From the NCBI GenBank assembly GCA_036365515.1, contig CM070873.1, positions 77,910,029 through 77,974,028 of the forward strand: 64,000 nt of DNA, in the 5' to 3' direction. Shown in pieces: positions 51,218-63,179 of this stretch; positions within the stretch are counted from its first letter, which is position 1; every line of letters starts with the position of its first letter. The notes under the pieces were generated by a model that searched no databases, was not told the DNA's origin, and worked only from the letters and a program-made list of their open reading frames with translations. The position numbers and the translations under genes were made by a program. The stretch is from Torymus aiolomorphi. Taxonomy: Eukaryota > Arthropoda > Insecta > Hymenoptera > Torymidae.

Positions 51218-52699
51218 CTAATTTGCGCGGGGGATCGACGAGCGCCCGTCAGCCTCGACGAGCTTTCACCCGCGGGACGAGGAAGAAAGTACAGAGAGGC
51301 GCGGCGCGGCACGGTAGCACGATTTATGAGCAATCGACCGGGATTTTTCAAACCGCCTGTATGTATAAACATACGCCGGCGCAGCCTCAAATTAGGGGGG
51401 CCGCACGCCTCCGACCTGTGCACTATAGTGCACTTATAAGTGCGCGTTGTGATTGATGGCGCGCGAGGAGGAAGAAGCGCCCCGACTATAGCGGCCGTAT
51501 CCTACATGTCGCGAAGCGAAACCTGGTTTTCTGCTTCTGGACTTTTTGTCCTGCAGCAGGCTCTCAAGAGAGAGATGCTGGACGAGATTGTCGAGAGGCT
51601 AGCGCGCGGGTATATATACGACAGGCGCCGCGTGACACGTTTCTCGTATGTAAGGAGGCGACTGGATCGCATAGACGAGCCATAAAATGTAGGCCTAGGG
51701 CACGTCGCTTTGTCTCTGCGTGGAACGGGCACTTTGTCTTTGTGCCGGGCTTTTCTCTTTCGAGAGCTGTCTTTGCGGAAAAAATTCTCGTGTAATGTGT
51801 GCTGTGTTGTTAAAAAAGTTTCGGAAAAATATAATGAAATTTCAGAATTTATTCAACGGCGTAGAAACTCTGACGGTCTTGTTTACCACCAGCCTCACAC
51901 CGTCCTACGGCGTCGTATTTATGATGTGTATTTTGCAAAACTTTATTTTCAAAATAAAATACAACGTTTTATGATAAAGTTTATTTACACGTATTTTACA
52001 GGAATTTTCAAATGTTCCAAATTTTCATCTGTTACAATTCCAAATTGTTGCATGAATTCGTTTACCAAAAAGGTACGTACACCTTAGTCGGCTACTTTAA
52101 GAGAACGATATTTTGTATTTTTCTGTATTCGTATGCATGCACAAAATTATAGGAGATATATCTTTTATTGGAAAATTTTGAGAATGATCATAGCTTTGCG
52201 GGAATATAATTGTAATAAACATCGAATTAGGTAGTGTAGCTATCTGTATCTTTTAATTGCGCTGTCAATTCAGCAAGGACCGGTAAAATATAGTCTCTGA
52301 ATTCGGTATATCGCTGACTAAGGTATAGACAGTTAGCGTAGTTTGGCACACGCAGTTGAACATTCTCTAACTATATAGTCAGGGAGTATTTTAAATTCTC
52401 ATACAATGTGTGCATGAATTACGTACATTCCAGGACTCGCGCAATTATTCACACGTCAAGATCCGTGAAACCTTTCTACATCGTTGGACTGGCTCCTTCT
52501 GCTTTTCACAGCTTTAAAAAGTTGCTCCCTTGCGCGAGATCCAAGGTCACGCATCGCACGTCTCGTTACGCCAAGCGCGTAATTCGAGCTCATTTCTCGC
52601 GTTCAAGCTGCATACACGCCTATATCTACGTGCCGCATACATATGCGCGCCCCGAGCATTGCAATTGTTGCCCGAGGCCGTTTTTCGTGACGTGGGGCT

Positions 52700-52745
52700 G
52701 CTGTTTCTCTCTCTCTCTCTCTCTCTCCTTCTCTCCTTTTCTCGG
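52700..52745. repeat. (CT)n microsatellite
   Basis: About 13 CT units with interruptions inside a GC-rich island. Comparable pyrimidine tracts occur at about 9430-9460, 38720-38745 and 59830-59862. Confidence 0.85.
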
Positions 52746-55700
52746 CGAGTGCAACACCTCATCGTCCTTCCCCCCTGGCATATGCGCACACGCGCCGCTG
52801 TACTCTCTGGTTCAAGGGCTGCGAGGCGGCGCCGCGGCGTATATTATACACGAGGCATCGGCTACTGTTTGCTTTTTCGCCTCTGCTTTGTGTTTTCTCT
52901 TTCTTCGTCTTGTACGCTTTTGCTCTTCCCGCGCGCTGGCGAATATAACACATGTGCCGCCGTGCCGTGAGAGAGCTGTGTGCTTTGTGAATTCGATTTT
53001 TCGCGCCGCCTCCGGCCGCTTTGTGATGAGGATGAGAATAGAGCGCGGCGCTGGCCACGCTTATACATATATATGCGGGCGCTTTGTTATTAGATATTGT
53101 ACATTAGTTAGATTAGGCTACTACATTAGACCACTGACGATGACGCTTACGTTGTTGCTGACACATTGTTGTGAAACTCTTTATGAAACCTCGCACAAAT
53201 ACAATTATATACTTAATGAAAATATGCCTTTGTAGATTAAAGAAAAGCAAATTTAAATCACATTATCAAACGTTTCACGAGAAACGCTTTGTATATATAT
53301 ACTTCAGAGCCGCAAGCAGAGCTTTCCCCTCATGGCAGTTTTTGCAAGGATTGGAGAAGCCGCATCCTCGCGCGCGCGGGCGTAGCGCAAACGGCCGCTT
53401 AGACGCATTATTTTCCACTTTTTATCAGAATAATTAACCTCTCGCGGCCGCCCCTCGCGCCTTTCGACCAGGCGGTGCAAACAAAACTGACTTCTGTGTG
53501 TATACGCAGCAACGGCGCCGGCGCAGCATCCCTCGCGGTGCAGTGCGCGCGCCGCGGTAATTTGAATCCTCAGCGATGCATAATGCATTCGCGCGCTGTA
53601 GCGAATGCTTCTATCTATACAATGCCTGCTGCGCTGCTCTGCTGCCGCCGAGACAGACTCGTACACTCGCGTTTTTCATTGTAAAACGTGAAAGAGCGGG
53701 CCTCCCGGGTATACGCGAGTGCGCGAGGTTTTCCACGGAGGAACGGCCCTGCAACGGAATGCGTACGTGAGCTGCACTTAATAAGCTCGTCGCGGCCGGC
53801 TTTTGCGGCTGGAAGAGTTCATTCTATTATTTTGCTTACACTAGGTAGCAATTGTCTTTTGGGAACTCATTCTCAATTCCTCAAGAAGGTATTCTGTAAA
53901 AAGTGCAAACAATATTCACTAAAGTAAACGATTTTACTTGGAAATAGGTGAATAATTTGATGTACAGTTTATAATTATTTAAAAATTTATAATTATTCAA
54001 GCACGCTAAAAATTATAAATATTGCTGCTGGAATTGAAGCCATCAAGTTAATTTATATATTAATATTTTAATAAAGCATGTCTTACCTTTAGGTAAATGT
54101 AATATAGTTGTCAAAGTATTGTGTTATTATAATCTTTATTATGAGGAATTACTAACAACATAAATCATTTCCTTTGCAATAATTACCTACAAAAATTTAT
54201 TATTATAACCTTGTCTTCAAGTTTTTTTGTTTAGTATGTCACGCATATTCGCACCACTGTATATTTGAAAAATTTCAAAGAAGATGTTTGTCACGCATCA
54301 TCCATACCTGTGAATAAAACAACAATGTGTCTCGCTTCAAATTAGCGACCTCCTGCTCCACGTTTATCAGCACGTTACGTAAGTTACATAATAAAATTGC
54401 TTTGCACAGCACCATTTGCATGAGCACTCTTTCATCTTTCGCACGCGTAAGGCGTGAAATTATAGGAAGTAAAAATAAAATGCTCACGAAATGCGCAAGC
54501 AGTTTAAAAAGAATTTATTACTTAAATATTCCTTATTACCATTCCATTATGAATTCAAGAATACATAAAAAATTATTCATTTGCATTTTGTGAGTAAATA
54601 GAAACATTGAAATTAATGCAGTTTAAATTTATGGTAAATCACCATCAGTATGATTTTGATTCAAGTTATATTGCATTTATAATTCTGAGCTGAAGGAAAC
54701 TTTAAAATGAAATGGAAAAAGGATTACTAGAATTTTAGTTTTCAGTTATATAGTATATATTTTAGTTTTCAGTAGTTATTACGTGGTTAATAATAATAGA
54801 AAAAAAATTTGATATGTATGATACTAGTAAAGTCTATTTTATTATCATATTATTGCAAAATATAGATTATTAAATGGCATCATGTGTTTGTATTACTTTT
54901 TGTCATCTTTCCTTGATTAATGAAAATTAATGGTTTATGATAGAAATAAATAAGTATCTATGCTAGCATAGAGTGCAAAACGATGTTTGCGTATAACATA
55001 AACTTGACTCATTGACTGTCAGATTTGTGGTTGATTCGCGGTTTTATTTCCTATATACATCAATACTAACGACTGTTTGGCCGGTTAATCTATAAAGTGA
55101 AAAGCAGTGTTAACATCAGTACATTAAACCACTTGAATATTGGACAGCTATATTAATATTTTTGAAGTATAGTGAAATATTCAGAGTCTTCTAAATTCTA
55201 ATGAAACTTTCGTTTAAATTTTTTACCGAAAACTAGTGCTAGAAAAAGCTTAACTTTCAGTCGAAAGCCCGGCAAGTTTACGACACGTGTCATTAATGAT
55301 ACAGTTATTACTCCCAGCTGGTATAATATACATAGTAAATCATTTCGTCGCGTTTGCAGTCGGAAAAAAGTGCAACTGATTTCCGTCGGTATCGTTTAAA
55401 GCTCACCTCTCCTCCTCTGCTGCAAGAACTGACATTCTAATCTCCGTGATGTACGAGGCGAAAAAGCGTGTAATACGGCCCGAAGTGCGCGCACAAGCGA
55501 GGCATTGCTCCTCGCGGTGAGGAGAGCAAGGCGCGAGCGTGACCTGAGGTTGCCGATACGCTTCCTGTAATTCTGCGGCCTGGAGTGCGATACATATAGG
55601 GGGATTACCTACGCGGATGTACAGCTTAATACTCTGCTTAAGTCTTTATCATTGATGGCTAGTGTTAACAATCGCTTATTCTATGTAATTGGATTAAATT

Positions 55701-58259
55701 TAAATAATTATTTATTCGCTTTAATATATTCAGTTAATATATTTCTAACACTTCGACGATAATAATCTTTGAAGGTTGTAAACAAATTTTAAAAGTCTAC
55801 GTGACTTATACTAAGAAAATTACTAATACAATAAAAGTTTTCTTTGAAAAGACGTGAAATATTGAAAAGATAATATGCCTTATCTTCAAAACGTTTGTAT
55901 ACTGTATAACTTGTGAAAAATTTTAATAGATTTTTTCAAATTTGTTATGTATTTATTTACATGCTTAAGTTTTTCTCGTGTTCAGTAACATCTTGGTGTT
56001 TGAAAAGAAAACCAAGTAAGTATACGTGTAACATCAGTGCTATTCAACTTTAGTATTATACGTGAAATTCGTATCTCGAAGGCGTCTCGTAAATTGTCTG
56101 GTAGGCATGCCAAGGATACGGCGTCGGGGATTTCGCGGGACCCTTTGCTTTCGCTGCATAACACGGTGACCAAATTAAGTGCTCGCGATCATGGCAGCTC
56201 AAGTGTAAAGTTTCCACGAAAAATGACTTATGTGATTGGATTGGTATACTCCGATAGCCCGCTACTACTATATTTTGCACGAATATTCCAAACTGCTTTG
56301 CGTAGGTGCAGTTAACAAAGGCCAAATCAATATGATTTTTTCGCAAGTTTTACAGAATGACGTATTGCAGCTATAAACGTTAAATATCTTGATTTCTGCA
56401 AAATTGAAACATCCACTTTTTTAGAAATATTTTAATGATCAGTAAAGAGTGCAAAAAAATTTTCCATGAATTATCTTGCTTATCCAATATAACGCCTGAG
56501 TAAATTGGTACTCGGGGATAAATTGGTATAGAGATCTATCGCGATAAGGTAATATTGACACTATGGATAAATTTTCTTCTCGCATCAAGTTATAAATACC
56601 ATCTGAGGTCGTAAGTCAGCGACAAAGGATGCAATATATATGCAAAGTGACGCAAATTAGACGCAATTATTACACGTTTTCCCTCTTCGGCGGGAAATAA
56701 ACGTCTCGCAGCGGCGCTCTGGCGCGGGCGCGCGGCCAACCTTGAGCGTAACTGACAGCGAAATTAATCACTGCAATTTCCCGGCGCGTCCGAGCTTTAT
56801 CAAGCGCCGCCTCGCTATCCCTCCTCACCTTTTCTAATAACGTCGAAATTAATTAAATACCCCGCCCCTTATATCATTTCCGCGATAAGACATTTTCGCC
56901 TCGCTTCGCGATTCTCCTTGGAATTCAGGCGAGGGCGTTCGGAAAAATTTAGCGCGCCTGACCTTTACGACGGGCCTCAATCTCCCGACGCACTTGTATG
57001 AATCGTAAAGCGTCAGCCGTGTGTGTATATGTCCTGAGGGTGTTACGGTACGCAGGCAAGGTCTACCGGTTTGCTCTCCTCCTTCTCCTCCCCATGGGTG
57101 TGCGATTGATTAAACGCCAGTTGCGCGTCTGCATGTGTATGGACCGGACGCGCTTGTGGGCGGCAAGGGAGTGTAGTAGCGCGCACTGGACGCTTTATTG
57201 CGGGGGATCGACGACCGGAAGCGTAGGGTACGCGCTGTGACTCTATGATTTTAACGCCTCGTCCAATAAGAGACTTTCTCCAACATTTTTGCCGGCAAAA
57301 TATTTAATGGAGCTTCACGTGCCAGTTTCCTAATGAGTCATTAGCTTTTTGTCCATCAAGTTTTACAACTGTCTATTAATTTATACATACCCATGATTAT
57401 TCTTATAGACGTAGAGGAAAGGAAAAGCACGCAAGAAAAATGTGTGTTTTTCTGCTGGTGTTTATTTATTTTTTAAATAGTTATTTTTAGCAATTAAACA
57501 TTTAGATTTGCGAAAAGTTTTTTTTGTTTGCAGACGCTTGATTTGAAAATGACATATGTTTCAGCTTCTATCTAGGAATATTTGACATGAAAAAATTTTT
57601 TTCATTATTTACTCAAGTATGTATTTACAAAGATATATTCGATTGTATTCTTAATATTCCCATAATATTACTACGATTTATCTAATTTTTATCTTCAAAT
57701 TTTCACTAATACCATTATTCTCACGAGAACGTCAAATTAGATTTTACGTTCTACCGACTTTCGCCGGTCCTCGTGCACCACAATCATTACTGGGGTATGA
57801 AATGTTCGAGTGGCAAACATAATGTTTTTACATACTATGTCGTAAAATTTCATTTAGTCTTTTAGTGGACTTTATTAGTATGTGGAAAAATAAATTTAAG
57901 TACACAAAAACCCTTGATATACTAAAGCCTTTGAAAAATTCTTATTAATAGATACCTATATGTGGTTTGATAATTACTTGATTCATCTAATAATATATCT
58001 TTCCATTAAGTAGATCGTTATAAAAACTAGCGTTAATTATCGCGCTACTGCGCGCGCCACCCTTCATCTTTTATTTTTCTTCATTCGAGATTCGATAAAA
58101 TTGCTCCATGAATTGATATAGATAATTCTCGAACGTTTAAATTCAGTTCTGAGTACTTCAAAGCTTTTTAATGCTTAAATTATTAGCTCTTGATTGTTTG
58201 TTACGCTGCTAAATCGTATTTATGCTAAAAGTACCCCTAAAAGAGGAACTGCTGAAATA

Positions 58260-58925
58260 GGAGGCCTCAACTGGTCAAAATTTTTTTTGAAGGCATATCA
58301 TTCGGACGCGTTTTTTCATCTTTTTTATGTTAGAAAATATACGGGAAAAATTTTAAAATCGTGTATGTTTAAAAACGTTTTTGTGACATATTTTTTTTTT
58401 TAAGTTGAAATTTTTGAAAAAAATAGCAAAAAAGACCTCTTTTTTAAACCTCAGCCATTTAGCCCAGAAACGTTCTACGAAAGTTTAAAAAAAGAAATTG
58501 AAACTACGAAGAAAGAGCTTTTATTTCATTTTTATTTTAAATTAAAAAATGTTGATTTCGGCAAAAGTCATAACAGTTTTAGGATGAAAAGGCATAAAAA
58601 TACTTTTAAAGTCGAGGCTGCCGATTTTTTTAATTAAAAAAAAAATAAATAAAAGCTCTTTCTTTGTAGTTTCAATTTCTTTTTTGAAACTTTATGTACG
58701 AAGTTTCAGAGCTAAATGGCTGAGGTTTGCAGAGGAAGGCTTTTTTGACTTTTTCTTCAAAAATTTCAACTCTTAAAAAAAATGTGTGACAATGATGTTT
58801 TTAATTGTATACACAAATTTTCCTGTATACTTTGTGACATTCATTCTTCACAAAAGAAGAAAAAACGCGTCCGGAAGGTTTGTAGGTGTGCCTTAAAAAA
58901 ATTTTTTTACCACTTCTGAGGTCAT
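58260..58925. mobile_element. 0.67 kb fold-back element
   Basis: Two long arms are reverse complements around a centre near 58587. GAAACTACGAAGAAAGAGCT on the left pairs with its complement at about 58655-58673, 'acctcagccatttag' pairs with 'ctaaatggctgaggt', and 'ggacgcgtttttt' pairs with 'aaaaaacgcgtcc'. The outermost recognisable pair is AGGCCTC at 58262 and GAGGTCA at 58918. The central ~100 bases are single copy. There is no coding capacity and no target duplication could be fixed. Confidence 0.75.
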
Positions 58926-61900
58926 CAAAAGTGTAAATATTTGTGAATTTCCTCATATACATCCTGCCAAGAAATTAAAATTGCGCATTTGAATTAAGAA
59001 CTTAGAAGAGCGTCATTTCAATACTTAATAATTCGAAGTTTATACTTATTATACTGAAAAGCTTATGGCACATTTTATCAAACAATATATATTTTACTTG
59101 AGGAAATATTTTTTTTTTAATTTGATTAGAACTCGGAGCTATGTAGACCACACGGTAACTCCAACACTTGCATGTTTTTATCTGCAAACTTTGTTTTATT
59201 ATTATGCTGCATCATGTGTTTATAAATTTAAAATATTATTAATTTGTAATCAAATTATCTATCATGCCCTGTGCTTTCTAAATAAAAAAATGATCGATCA
59301 GTGAATCTTATCAACGTGACTGTAGTCACTAATAAACACGATAAAGTTTAATTAATTTTGTATAACATTAAATTAAAACACTAAAAGTATCGATATCATT
59401 CCAGTCTATATGATGCTCGATCATTTTAAGTTACTGCAATGATTATAATCTATTAAAACTACGTTTATTTGAAAAATATACCGAATCTGTTGGTTGAAAT
59501 ACTGTTACAACAGAGCTAAAGAGAAGTGTGAAAACGAAAGCCTTATAATTCATTATGTCAAAAGAATATACTCAGCCCGAAGCATAACACTGCATAGGAG
59601 TGCGCGACGGCGGCGGCGGCCTTCCATACGTTCCTCAATCGCGCTCTCGCGCAGTTTATCATTTTTCGAAAAACTCATACTCGCAGGTCGCGCAACATTT
59701 ATAGCCTTATGTCTATAGACTTTTTCGCGCCCTCGCGCCGCTCGTATATAAAGTCGACGACGCGCTGCAGCCGGGCGAGCTCCTCAGAGGAGTGAAAATT
59801 TATCGAGCCCGGAGCTTGCAAGCTATCTTTTTCTCTCCTCTTTCTCTCTCTCTCTCTTTCACTCCTGCACCCGGCAATGAATATTGCGAGAAAGGTAATA
59901 TACGTATACATGGATCAACGCGTTATTGCGCAAAGCGCGCGCTGTACGTATAGCCGCACGACAGCGACTGACGCGTCTCATTGTATGCAGATGCAGGGAG
60001 AACCTCGCCGCGTCGTTCCAGAAAGACTATCGCGCACACGATTTACAAGCGATATCCTACAGCGGCGTGTCGTGCTGACACGCGCGAGGACAAGAGATTG
60101 TGCGTGCATCGCGCGAGCGAGGAATTCCGTACTTTTGTGCGCGCGTCTGCGTGAGGCACGGGGCTAATTGAGCACGCGTTTGTAATGCATAAGCTTTGGC
60201 GAAAAAATGAGGTTATCTAAACTCCTTTTGTAAATTTTAAAATGTAGCTTTTGGAACAAGACTTTTGATTGTATGCTAGAGTTATGTTTATGAATTGTGA
60301 ATGCGCATGTAGCTCACGCGTAGTGCATTTGTGTTACAAACTAGAGCAATGAACTGGATTCTTGTTCTCTAACGAGAGAAGTGTGCTGCTGTAATTACAA
60401 ATGCTTGTTAGATACACTTTATTAGAATAGAGTTCGTTATAGTAATTTTGCTTTCTCAAAGAGATAAGTTTATAACGGTTAAAATTTTCAATTGGAAAAT
60501 AAGATTAAAAGAAACATAATATATATGTATGTAGGTCTGTATATGTATACATCTTGTATCGCATATGATTCACAAACAAAGAAAATGTGTCCATTAGTTT
60601 CTACGGACATCGCAACAAATTTGAAGAAAATAAATTTAATCTTAAAAAATCAATACTTGAATCCCAAAAAAGTATATTTTCAACTGTTCGTTTTAAAAAT
60701 AATTAAGAAATACAGATATATTCTTGAAGAACACGTAATTTGCTTTACACTCATGTGGTTTATGTAAAGCTTGAAGTAATTTTAAAGGAATAAAACGATT
60801 TAGCGAACAAAAGAATATATTGGTCTGAAGTTTTACGGGTTTACGAAGTGAACCTTCGAGTACAGTAAATTCGATTTTGGAACCAATCCAATCATATAAA
60901 ATAGGTTTGTAAATAAAAGAAACTTCGAATTTTTTTGGCTTGTATTTGAAATTTACAGAAATTGTGCTGGGTTATATCCGCATGACGTATTTTCTACACA
61001 CAGGTTTTATGGTGATAAATATGTAGGAAAAGTTGAATTTGAAAAACAAAACAAAGCCGCAATATGTATAGAATTTCATTTGAGTCGTTAAATCAAAATT
61101 ATTTTTATCTGTTTGTTATTGTGAAAAAGTAAATAAAGTTTGGTGGAATATATTGATTATTGTAGTTGGGCATTTATATTAATGCCACCAGTAAAGAATT
61201 TTCTAATTTATCCTCTAATCGCAATCAGTAATTCAGCAAGAAATATATATATCAGGATTTGAACTATTGATTGATATAATGGGCAAAAAGATGATAAGTT
61301 AATTATCAAAGTTTCACATTCAAATGTAACAAAAACATTCAATACAGTACATTATATGCAGAAAAAATTGAATTTAAAAAAATTAATGAACAAGGTATAA
61401 AAAAACCGAAATTTATTTGATTTATTTTGAGTCATATATTCATATATGTATACTTTATATAAAAAAAATGATAAATAAAATTGGTAATGCTTGTATTCTT
61501 TGTCTTTTTGCGAAAGCAGTCTTGATAACGTAGTTAGCAGCGATTTTGTTATTTTCTTAAAAGTAGTACAGATAGATGCATATTAACGATACAGGCGATA
61601 ACGAATGATTTATTTTTTAAGTTTTCGAAGTATTGTTTATTTGCATTAATAATATTTGATGAATAATATATGTTCAAATATACGAAGATTTATGTATTGA
61701 GTAACTGTATATTTATGAACTAAGACTTCCTTTTAAAATTCCAAAACGGTGTGTATAAGAGATAGATCAAAATTATTGCGTAAGAAAATCCAGAAGGATA
61801 CATCTCGATAAGAATAAAATCAAATTTCCACTTTCTTTTATGACACGTGCTTTGGACACACCTCGTCGGGATTCGGAGTTTATGTTCGCGGCAACTGGCA

Positions 61901-62821
61901 GCGAGTTATATGGTATAGAAAATCAACGTCGCTGACAGATGGTGCTATTCTAATCGCGGCGGGAAGATCAATTACCTAGGCGTCGTCGTTGTTCGCGAAA
62001 CCACCGGGTTTGATGCTCGCTCTTCCTTCTCGGTTGGCTCGCTCTCAATACCGATGTATACGCGATGTTTCATGGAAGAAACTGAGGTAACTAATGCGCT
62101 GCTCTATGCAAATAGCGGGGTGGATGTATAGCGTAGTCTGCCAAGATTTAATCTATGTTATTAAGAATTATCAAAGATGATATAAGACGTGGATAAGGCC
62201 ATGTTTTTGATAATTATACTCCAACGCCAGTGTCTTGTCTTGTTCAGCATTTTTTCTCGTTGTCGACTAAGGTTCAATGAACTCTACTTGTGAATATAGA
62301 TTATATGAATGGGGTCTTCATAAATAATCAAATTTTATAAACACATATTTTAGGCGAAATAATTAAATGTGCATCAGTATTAAATTTTTATAAATTAAGA
62401 AGTTGAAATTATCCCATTGTAATGAATCAGATCAGCGCTGTTTATAAAAATGGATGATATTTATCGAAGTTAAAAGCACATTAATACAAGTAATGTATAT
62501 TTATATGTACCTAAGAACTATAACAAAAGATACAAAAAATGTGATATTGTACTTGGAATTATTTTTATATAGGTCGTTTCCTATTTGAGTATAATTTTTT
62601 ATTTATTCTTTTCTAATTTTTGTGCACCTTTAAGAATTTCTTAATTTTAAAATTGAATGGTAATGATTAAAATTTTTTGAGTGATGTGTAATTATATAAC
62701 ATTTTTTTTACAAAGCTGATAAAGTATTTGTAAATGAAAATAAAAATTAATCGCAAGTTATTTAGTTAAATAAATAAAAATGAAGCAAAAAAAGGCATAC
62801 TGCAACGCAGTACCTTCTTAC

Positions 62822-63076
62822 ATGGAAGTGACGATTACCTCGACTATTTAACCTTATTCGATTGACATTAGAAATCGCGGTTTGTAGTTTCGAGTGAAGC
62901 GACAATTTATGACTCAACTGTGCAGGCAGTGCAAGAATTGCATTGCGCATCAGGAGCCGTAAAAACCCAGCTAATTTTACTTAAAACTCCGAACCGCACA
63001 GATCAGCGTGTACCCTATGCAGGTAGTAATGCGATCAATGTGCGGTTGGGTCCTAACTAGCACAACACTTCCGACT
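62822..63076 (-). other. Candidate first exon of a minus-strand transcript
   Basis: It starts at the predicted initiator (63076) and ends before a strong GTAAGA donor (62821). It contains an ATG at 62950, open for 43 codons to the donor in phase 0: MRNAILALPAQLSHK, then a basic Asn/Arg/His-rich stretch. This is too polar for a secretion signal, so if the transcript is the Pvf-like gene the exon is more likely untranslated leader with a fortuitous frame. It could equally belong to a non-coding RNA or another gene. Confidence 0.35.
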
Positions 63077-63103
63077 GAGAGCGTTGCTCGACGTTCTTAT
63101 ATA
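63073..63103 (-). promoter_or_regulatory. Core promoter: TATATAAG box and TCAGTC initiator
   Basis: On the minus strand TATATAAG (63103-63096) lies 27 bases upstream of the A in TCAGTC (63078-63073), the arthropod initiator. Spacing and both motifs fit a focused RNA polymerase II start at 63076. No downstream DPE match was seen. Confidence 0.5.
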
Positions 63104-63179
63104 CTAACTGCACTTGAGTTCTGCCACTTGCGAGAGTTTCCGAAAATATGGTAGCCGCATAGAGGTCAAGGCAGGAACT

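Larger units (their letters stand above)
34634..62821. other. Intron-like or intergenic DNA without a convincing gene
   Basis: AT-rich DNA interrupted by CpG-rich islands at about 35.0-36.07, 36.6-37.06, 37.38-37.64, 38.47-38.95, 39.76-40.09, 41.76-42.12, 42.66-43.17, 45.13-45.6, 46.9-47.6, 50.94-51.78, 52.4-53.9, 55.37-55.62, 56.68-57.26, 59.57-60.18 and 61.85-62.08 kb. Long overlapping frames in these islands (for example 52408-53235) have repetitive or Arg/Cys/Ser-rich composition and no domain. Transposons in this span are listed separately. If the promoter at 63.1 kb serves the Pvf-like gene, this is its upstream intron(s). Confidence 0.4.

Noticed and set aside
52408..53235. Longest open frame in the window (275 residues, plus)
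   Set aside because: It starts in AT-rich DNA and crosses a GC-rich island with (CT)n. It contains long Ser/Leu and Arg/Cys runs, overlaps other long frames on both strands and shows no domain or splice logic.
53520..53545. Minus-strand codons for Gly-Cys-Cys (REGCC) as the missing Pvf knot core
   Set aside because: The preceding Cys and second Gly are absent, no C-x-P follows, and the surroundings are an Arg/Ala-rich island frame.
54275..54487. Minus frame with a helical stretch (NVLINVEQEVANLKRD) ending at CAG|GTATGG
   Set aside because: It begins at GTG shortly after a stop, has no acceptor I can support, and the CAG could equally be an acceptor. Too weak to call.
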